Shown: positions 61,857 through 64,000 of the stretch, in pieces | Layout: each line of letters starts with the position of its first letter | Position numbering within the stretch: position 1 is the first letter of the stretch | Source: an uncultured Prevotellaceae bacterium | GTDB taxonomy: Bacteria; Bacteroidota; Bacteroidia; Bacteroidales; Muribaculaceae | Length of the DNA: 64,000 nt | Assembly (NCBI GenBank): GCA_900318335.1 | Contig: ONKF01000010.1 | Location: forward strand, 60,015 to 124,014 | Direction: 5' to 3' | The notes under the pieces: model-generated | Told to the model about the DNA's origin: nothing | The model's input: only the letters and a program-made list of their open reading frames with translations | Database searches by the model: none | Program-made: the position numbers and the translations under genes

Positions 61857-61887
61857 CAAAAGTACACCAAAAACCATAAAATAGCAA
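61857..61887 (-). promoter_or_regulatory. Promoter of the C10 peptidase at 59.3 kb
   Basis: On the minus strand TTG (61885-61887) and TACTTTTG (61857-61864) are 20 nt apart. The predicted leader to the ATG at 61746 is about 100 nt. Confidence 0.6.
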
Positions 61888-62026
61888 CATTTTCCCGTTA
61901 AAAGATGACAATAATATGACATTTTGCTCAACGGCTTTACTCATGACTGTAAGGGTCTGACAACAAGAGCGGGACACAGAACCTAAGTTCCATGTTCCGC
62001 CCGAGTGATTATTGGCTTCCTGGTTA

Positions 62027-64000
62027 TCAGTTGCCACCCAGCAGCAGGTCGATGAGAGCCGTCACGTCGACGATGTTCACACCATTGATTCCGTCAACAT
62101 CGGCCTCGGCAGGAGCAGAGCCCAAATTGCCCAACAGATAATCAATCAGGTCGGTCACATCGTTTACCGCCACCTTACCGTCATGGTTCACGTCACCAGC
62201 TTCATAGACGGGTCCATTATCAAACAGGGTAACAGTCTCGATATTACTCCACGCGCTGTGAGTACCATTCACATAGTAGGCACGCACCCTGTAGTTGAAG
62301 GTGCCAGCCTCGGTCAGTCCTGTCACGGTATAGTACTTCTCGGTGATATCGGTAATGGTACGCGAGTCAGCGCCACCTGTCTCGACAGGAAGGGTGAATA
62401 CCCTCTTGGCATCACTCGTCGAACTGAAAATATCAATCTGTGCGATGACCACGCGCTTGCTGCTTTCAACGGTAGCAAAGGTCACCTTCTGAGCGTCATT
62501 TGCTTCACAATCCAGAACAACGGTATAGACATTCTCGGCACTCACGATAACCGTTTCACTGCTATTACCACAAGAGATGGCGACAGGCACATCAGTATCG
62601 GTGCTATACGGCAGCATGGTAACCTTGACGGTCATCTTGCCTCCGCTCTGGGTCATATCGAGTGCCGGTGTCGTAAGTGAACCTGTATAGCCATTGCCGC
62701 CCAGTCTCAGGCCGCGACGGTTTTCATACAGATGGCTGAATCCCCAACCCTGGTTGGTACACAGCGGGTCTACCTTGGTCAGCTCACGGGATCCGTTCTC
62801 ACTGCAACCGGGGAACGTCTCGGTGAACACATTCTCATAGACACCGGGCTCGCTGCCGTCATCGGCAGTAACCTCAAGTGTGTAACTTACCACATTCTCG
62901 GCAGGTGTCTCGTCGGTCCAGTCGGCCCGGAACGAGGTCAGCGTGATGTAATCCTCGTTGGCGGGCTGCATCACGGGGTCATAGGACTCGATGGGAGCGG
63001 GGGGCTCAATGCCCATCACCATCAACTCACCCAGGCTGTAGCTATAGCCCTGGTTGTTGAACGCCCTCAGGGCAAAATAGCCGTTGCCAGTGCCACTCCA
63101 GCCCCAATTGATGGAATAGGTGTCGGTCGAGGCATCATAGCCATCCACATTGAAGGCGTGACCGTAGAACTGGTTATAGGCACTGCTATAACTGTAAGCG
63201 CAATAGACCACAGGGCGGCCTGCGGCAAGTTCTTCCTGGATCATCACGCTCCAGTCATCGTTGTTGATGATCATATCCTCACCATTGGTGTCAAAGTTAA
63301 GAGTGGCCTTGTACTCGACATGGGCACCCACATAGCCAAACAAGTGACAGGCCCTGAGGACGTCGTCCTCCCAGGCCTCACTGCCCTCGTTGGTATAATC
63401 CATTTCCTCGGCCTGGCCGATGTAACGCATGAGCCATGCCACGGCATTCCGCTGGACATCGGTAGCGCTAAAATTGTATACGGGCAGCATATTAGCCCAG
63501 TCAAAGGTGATGGGCGGCAGAGAGGGAAGTACAAACCCGCGGGTGCGGGTAGTGTAACCCGGAACCGACGGAGTGGCCTGAGTGGGATATTGCCACTTGT
63601 AGAAAATCATGGCCAGTGAGGTGCAAGCGCAACCCGTCAAACCGCGGCGGTCACCGTCCATGGGGCACTGGTTGTAGTAAGGGTAGCCCTGGTCCCAACG
63701 CGCCTCGAGCATAGGCTCAATGCTCACGCCGAGGTTAGTCCTCGCCGCAGTCTTCTCTACCACCATGCCAGGATGTGCCTGGAGGTACTCCACCTGTGAC
63801 TTGTACTTGCCCAGCCAGAATCTCATGTTCTCGGGCAGGGCATTCATGTCGATGTTGCCGTCACCGTAGGCAAGGATTTCCTGGGCACGGTCATCACCAG
63901 CGACAACGACAAAGCCCATGTCGGTGTTGATGACATAATAGGCCGTCTTACTGGCATTGGAGGAATTCAATTCCTGATGTACACTCTTGACGTTGGGCGT
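62027..64000 (-). CDS. Secreted C10 cysteine peptidase with dockerin-like tail (5' end outside window)
   Basis: About 657 codons are visible; the frame stays open to the window edge, so the signal peptide and part of the propeptide are missing. The catalytic domain has the Cys in LTGCACTSLAMIF and the His in YGHAFNVDGYDASTD. An Ig/FN3-like region follows (about 330-575). The end has two dockerin-like repeats, GDVNHDGKVAVNDV and ADVDGINGVNIVDV, with TDLIDYLLGN and TALIDLLLGGN. It is adjacent to and in tandem with its paralogue at 59.3 kb. Confidence 0.9.
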   Translation of the reverse strand, partial: TPNVKSVHQELNSSNASKTAYYVINTDMGFVVVAGDDRAQEILAYGDGNIDMNALPENMRFWLGKYKSQVEYLQAHPGMVVEKTAARTNLGVSIEPMLEARWDQGYPYYNQCPMDGDRRGLTGCACTSLAMIFYKWQYPTQATPSVPGYTTRTRGFVLPSLPPITFDWANMLPVYNFSATDVQRNAVAWLMRYIGQAEEMDYTNEGSEAWEDDVLRACHLFGYVGAHVEYKATLNFDTNGEDMIINNDDWSVMIQEELAAGRPVVYCAYSYSSAYNQFYGHAFNVDGYDASTDTYSINWGWSGTGNGYFALRAFNNQGYSYSLGELMVMGIEPPAPIESYDPVMQPANEDYITLTSFRADWTDETPAENVVSYTLEVTADDGSEPGVYENVFTETFPGCSENGSRELTKVDPLCTNQGWGFSHLYENRRGLRLGGNGYTGSLTTPALDMTQSGGKMTVKVTMLPYSTDTDVPVAISCGNSSETVIVSAENVYTVVLDCEANDAQKVTFATVESSKRVVIAQIDIFSSTSDAKRVFTLPVETGGADSRTITDITEKYYTVTGLTEAGTFNYRVRAYYVNGTHSAWSNIETVTLFDNGPVYEAGDVNHDGKVAVNDVTDLIDYLLGNLGSAPAEADVDGINGVNIVDVTALIDLLLGGN

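Noticed and set aside
1-64000. CRISPR arrays, prophage or integrative elements
   Set aside because: No array of regularly spaced direct repeats with unique spacers, no integrase, terminase, relaxase or capsid gene was seen. The heptamer arrays have no spacers.

Overview
The window is from a member of the Bacteroidota, order Bacteroidales; the family (Muribaculaceae- or Prevotellaceae-like) cannot be fixed from sequence alone. Reasons: promoters repeatedly show the Bacteroidota pattern (TTG, about 20 nt, TAnnTTTG). Marker genes of the phylum are present: a fused MurF-alanine racemase, DUF4492-cydA-cydB, GSCFA, DUF2027-Smr and a Bacteroidales-type 2-oxoacid:ferredoxin oxidoreductase. There is also a PorE-like lipoprotein of the type IX secretion system (T9SS), and several secreted proteins end in T9SS-like sorting tails. 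Genes are tightly packed, convergent pairs are separated by strong hairpins, and no prophage, conjugative element or CRISPR array is visible. Layout, 1-8.4 kb: the 3' part of trpS, a YgjP-like metallopeptidase, a secreted dockerin-tailed protein, a DUF4143 ATPase behind two tandem palindromes, a DUF2027-Smr protein, and the cytochrome bd oxidase operon (minus strand). 8.5-16.2 kb: a tightly overlapping run of GSCFA, murF-alr, an LRR surface protein, tadA and an esterase, followed by ansA and a lipoprotein. 16.2-22 kb: a helix-hairpin-helix protein, aquaporin, a UDP-glucose dehydrogenase homologue lacking key catalytic residues, the PorE-like protein and a YD-repeat protein. 22-28.7 kb: an OPT transporter; a REP-associated tyrosine transposase (RAYT) bracketed by its own REP repeats; a tRNA-Ser(GGA) whose acceptor stem does not pair; a RecD-like helicase; and a secreted endonuclease I. 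28.7-36.7 kb: the 2-oxoacid:ferredoxin oxidoreductase operon with a truncated ferredoxin gene, two small secreted proteins, a membrane pyrophosphatase and a DUF2461 protein. 36.9-47.3 kb: a large C10 (streptopain-type) peptidase, then a TetR-TolC-adaptor-RND efflux operon whose pump gene carries a small deletion and frameshift. 47.4-58.7 kb: a putative porin, an aminotransferase, a solute-binding protein, a TPR protein, a pseudouridine synthase, dnaJ-grpE and cls-ispE. 58.8-64 kb: a secreted protein that is little more than a sorting tail, and two C10 peptidases ending in dockerin-like repeats, the second cut by the window edge. Together the genes describe a gut-type anaerobe with secreted proteases and a nuclease routed through T9SS, a pyrophosphate-driven ion pump, microaerobic respiration by cytochrome bd, and ferredoxin-linked 2-oxoacid oxidation. 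The most unusual elements are the RAYT/REP locus with an extra C-terminal domain, the active-site-depleted UDP-glucose dehydrogenase homologue, the mispaired tRNA-Ser, and two short deletions in otherwise intact operons (RND pump, ferredoxin).
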